Shown here in pieces: positions 60,765 through 64,000 of a stretch of 64,000 nucleotides of DNA (positions within the stretch are counted from its first letter, which is position 1; the number at the start of each line of letters is the position of its first letter). The notes under the pieces are model-generated. The model was given only the letters and a program-made list of their open reading frames with translations. It had not been told where the DNA came from and did not search any database. The translations under genes were made by a program, and so were the position numbers. This DNA is from Onchidella celtica (Eukaryota > Mollusca > Gastropoda > Systellommatophora > Onchidiidae), in assembly GCA_963931925.1 (NCBI GenBank), contig OZ007579.1, positions 43,675,357 to 43,739,356 of the forward strand. Direction: 5' to 3'.

Positions 60765-61904
60765 GTAAGTGTCTTTGCTCAGACTGAGGGTCATGCAGAC
60801 GAAAACCTTGTCTTTGACCTATGTGAAAAGAATAATTTTTAGTTTACTAAAATCACATCTCTTTCTATTAGGTTTATGTTAGACCTCCTGTTATCAAGTT
60901 AACTATCCTCCTTCATAGAGTAGCAACAGATCCGACCGGGACTTCCATTAGCCAGTGATTTTTTTAATCCAGACTGTTTTGAATGTCTGCTATTTCCGGA
61001 GCAGAATTCCATCGCAATGGGCACATCTGTGGGTATTCTCAGATCAGTTGGGTTGTAGCGTTCTTTTATGCACGCAAGCCCAATGAGTTCATCAGATTTC
61101 TCCGGTCTTGAGATATTGGTGCAAAGTGCTTCTCCTCTTACTCTTAGCTGAGTCTTTGTACAAACATTGATGGTTCACTCAAGGTAATTGAATTCATGGA
61201 CGACATAATTTTCATAGGCATCGAGTGAAGCTAGACTCCAGGAGAAACATAAATGGGGTGTTCAGAGCGTCTCAGTGTTTGTTTGATTGGCCGGCACTGA
61301 ATTGTAATATTATTTTGTACTCAGCCGAAACACAAATTTGATTTGGTATTCACGCCGCTGGAGTTGACTAACTACCTGTGTTAATAGTCATAATTCCAAA
61401 GGAAACTAAATGGACTTTTCTCAGATTTATTCGCAGCGCACCAACATATCGCAACCAATTTTCTTGTAAACACCAAGAGAGATAATTAGAAAACAGCCTA
61501 GCCAGGACATAAATCTTGTTATAAAAAAAAAATTGTGACGGGAGTAATTCATTGTGCTACAGTGTTGGTCCTTTTGCTCGACTCTACAGCCTGAATGACA
61601 GTTTCAGCAATTACGAAGTAAATTGTTTTCTAGGTGTCAACTAATCCAGCCCAGTCTTTTTGTATCGATAGATTGTGTTGATTTAAGTTTCAGGCATTTT
61701 TAAATGAAAAGTTGTCAAAATGTAAAACACAATTTGTCATTGTTTTGGCTCGCCACAGTAAGCCCGCCACCTCGCAAACGATGTATTAATACGCGTTCAA
61801 TTCGGTGAGCGCAATTTCCCGACTGGAAATGAGTGCATTATTCTCTTTTGCGTATTGAAATCTGTAGTAGGACTGTAGAATACGGGAAGCTTTCTAGACC
61901 ACAA

Positions 61905-61940
61905 AGAGAAAGAGAGCGAGAGAGAGAGAGAGAGAGAGAA
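61905..61940. repeat. (GA)n microsatellite
   Basis: About 35 bp of GA repeats inside the intron between the 60.6 and 63.8 kb exons. The frame 61833-62153 that runs through it has no recognisable domain. Confidence 0.9.
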
Positions 61941-62658
61941 AACGGAGTATTGCACAGGTTTATCCCGGATAATGCCGGGAACCTCATCGAGTTGTTAGAA
62001 AATATGGTACTCCACTTAGGCCTTCATATTAGATCTAATCGCCCTGTCTTAGACACCAGCTGTTCAGACTGGAACATCAAACAAAGATTATTTAACCGAT
62101 TGTTTCACTCGTCCCGCAGTGCATTGCAATTAAACGAAACTTATTTGCTGTGATGTAAAATTGCGATAGAACAGTCACAGTAGTCACCCACAGAGTTGTT
62201 TGTTGTTGTTTTTTTGTTCGTGCAATGTCATTTTTTTGTTTGTTTTTGTTTTTGTTAATCTTTGAGAAGGGAAGCAATTTATCACCGAACGACATTTAGT
62301 GTAAAAATAAGTTTCATTTTCTACGTGTGGTGACAAACATATTGTGTGCAAACGTTGGTTGCGATCTCTTCGTGCGTTACTACGAAGTTTGACAAAAAGT
62401 GATTCGGTAGAATATTTATTTAATTTCATGAAATGAGCATAGTTCGGACTTCGTACTATTTATCCCGAAACGGACAGTCAGTAAAACGGGAGTTTTCAGT
62501 TTTTGGGTGGGAATCAAATTATAACCTCTTTGGTAGTTGCGAATGAGGCTAATTATGTCAACTTTCGCCTTTTGAACTTTTTTCACTTTTCTGAACCTGA
62601 CTGTAAGCGCTGGAACGCAGACCAATCAAAAGCATACCTTATACAATTATACATTACT

Positions 62659-63149
62659 AGTGTAAGGGCCCGTTCAAAGAACGGGTTGCAAACAACACGT
62701 ACAATCAGCACACGGATTATGTAGATCTAGGAAGAAAACAACTCACAACTGGCACAGTAACACCCGCATGGCAAGCATTATTCGATGACGTACTCTCTCT
62801 CTCTCTCTCACAATAAAAGTAGTAATCTGCAGTCCTGCTTCAGAACTCATGCGAGCCAGGACACTGCGCACCAAGCTCGATAATTATGGTTACTTTTTAT
62901 GACATGCACGGTACTAAAGTCGAAACAAAACAAAGGCAGGAGGGAGGCCATCATTGTTGAGGAGAAAGCATTATTCGATGTTTTTAGGCCTATTTTCATT
63001 TATTACAAAATTACGATACTCTGCTTTCATGTCAAAGGAATAGACATAGTAGCAAAAAGAACTATCTTTCACGTGTAATTTTTTCAGGTCTGGGCATTTC
63101 TTCCTCGCAGCAGTGAATTATTTTTCCTTGCTGTTTTTTTATATAGACC
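62659..63149. repeat. Intronic tandem duplication, unit 1
   Basis: It starts AGTGTAAGG and the hairpin CCCGTTCAAAGAACGGG (62669-62685) and ends TTTTTTTATATAGACC. It is near-identical to unit 2 at both ends (GGAAACAACTCACAACTGGC; GGCATTTCTTCCTCGCAGC), with a different middle that contains a CT microsatellite. Confidence 0.85.
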
Positions 63150-63572
63150 AGTGTAAGGTCCCGTTCAAAGAACGGGGAGGTTTATAGATCTAGATGTAGT
63201 TACTCAGGTGGCACACAGATTATGTAGATCTAGGTAGGAAACAACTCACAACTGGCACAGTAACACCCGCATGGCCCGTGCATAAGGCAGACGGCACAGA
63301 AACTCGTGCCTTCAAACTTTGAAACGCAACCGGAGGTTTAAAGTCGAAACAAAACAAAGGCAGGAGGGAGGCTGTCATTGTTGAGGAGAAAGCATTATTC
63401 GATATTTTTAGGCCTATTTTCATTTATTACAAAATTACAATACTTCGCTTTCATGTCAAAGGAATAGACATAGTAGCAAAAAGAACTATCTTTCACATGT
63501 AATTTTTTCAGGTCTGGGCATTTCTTACTCGCAGCAGTGATTTTTTTTTTCCTTGCTGTTTTTTTATATAGA
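63150..63572. repeat. Intronic tandem duplication, unit 2
   Basis: It begins immediately after unit 1 with AGTGTAAGG and the same hairpin (63160-63176) and ends TTTTTTTATATAGA. It is shorter than unit 1 because the middle differs. It may be a mobile unit rather than a simple duplication, but no target duplication was seen. Confidence 0.85.
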
Positions 63573-63811
63573 TTGTACAGGGGGAAATTTGGCGAGGACG
63601 CCCTCGCGAGAAAGAAGCGAAAAAGAAATGTTGTTCTTTTCAGGCTGGCAAAGATTTATTGTCTTATTTATTGTTGTAATCGTATTAAGCCATTTCGCTG
63701 ATTGTCAGATTTTATGGCGTTTTTCATTTGCACCAAAATATTTGATTTTTTTAATGATTAATATTTCTTTGTCTCGGCCATTATGATTTTCCTCCTAACG
63801 ATCAGACTCAG

Positions 63812-63973
63812 GCCATATATTGCCATAACGGCCACGCAAGACACGAAAGTCCAGATGACCATGAAGGTGGCAGGCGTTGACGCCAAGAATCAGTCCGTAA
63901 AATTCAGCCCGGGAAACTGGCCTGTTTCTGGTGAAGTCAAAACAGGCACGAAGTTTGTTTTTAAGCTGAAACG
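63812..63973 (+). CDS. Internal exon, IgGFc-binding-like family (locus 3, exon type C)
   Basis: A 162-bp exon between an acceptor ending GATCAGACTCAG and a GTAAGC donor, starting with one base and ending with two. The peptide reads PYIAITATQDTKVQMTMKV, then NQSVKFSPGNWPVSGEV and TKFVFKLK. The opening matches PFMAIFTVRRTHIKIHV of locus 2. In IgGFc-binding-like domains an I-x-A-x-x-D-x-T-x-V strand pair sits at this place after the Y-x-V strand, which supports the naming. The next exon lies beyond the window. Expected role: extracellular recognition or adhesion; that is inference from the family. Confidence 0.65.
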
Positions 63974-64000
63974 GTAAGCCCAAGAACCGTTTGTTGCATT

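Noticed and set aside
60890..61165. Minus-strand open frame of about 90 codons (LIGLACIKERYNPTDL)
   Set aside because: Protein-like composition but no ATG, weak splice borders and opposite orientation to the surrounding gene; frames of this size occur by chance here.

Overview
The window is eukaryotic and most likely molluscan, probably gastropod. There are no operons or ribosome binding sites. Coding signal occurs as short exons with GT/AG borders, the sequence is AT-rich with long C or G homopolymers, and repeats fill most of it. The mollusc call is an inference from the SINE type, the BEL/Pao, R2-like, Jockey-like and L2/CR1-like retroelements, and a family of extracellular-protein exons; nothing here fixes the species.

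Host genes: the best candidates are exons of one fast-evolving paralogous family. One exon is on the minus strand at 8.6-8.8 kb, three are on the minus strand at 25.4, 23.4 and 21.6 kb, and three are on the plus strand at 58.5, 60.6 and 63.8 kb, the last gene running off the right edge. Exon types A, B and C share motifs, and the B exons are both exactly 165 bp with identical intron phases. The sequence resembles the IgGFc-binding-protein N-terminal domain family of invertebrates. No first exon or signal peptide was found. A THAP-like fragment (22.0 kb), a broken fragment resembling the same family (24.1-24.5 kb) and an unrecognised coding-like fragment (13.8 kb) are less certain.

Repeats, left to right: a 3.4-kb minisatellite of about 46 units of about 65 bp, each with a variable C tract (1.2-4.6 kb); a 1.55-kb Harbinger-like DNA element with a TTA target duplication (11.7-13.3 kb); a SINE joined to the end of an R2-like LINE (14.2-15.8 kb); an L2/CR1-like LINE (27-28.1 kb); a Jockey-like LINE split by a 1.2-kb solo LTR (28.2-30 kb); LINE fragments and a second SINE (30.3-33 kb); a complete BEL/Pao element with apparently identical 264-bp LTRs and a GTTAT target duplication, whose integrase region is broken by a hAT-like MITE (33.2-40.6 kb); a DNA transposon with long iteron-built inverted repeats and a decayed transposase (41.6-45.4 kb); Gypsy and Jockey remnants (46.6-47.7 kb); a SINE with a 9-bp target duplication (49.3-49.7 kb); a large Jockey-like LINE carrying another solo LTR and another copy of the same MITE (51.9-57 kb), followed by a third LTR copy (57-58.2 kb); and a tandem duplication inside the last intron of the plus-strand gene (62.7-63.6 kb).

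The main result is a readable history of nested insertions. Several borders are exact enough to give target duplications and to show that removing the insert restores the host element. The second is the three-locus exon family. I saw no CRISPR array, rRNA gene or true tRNA gene.
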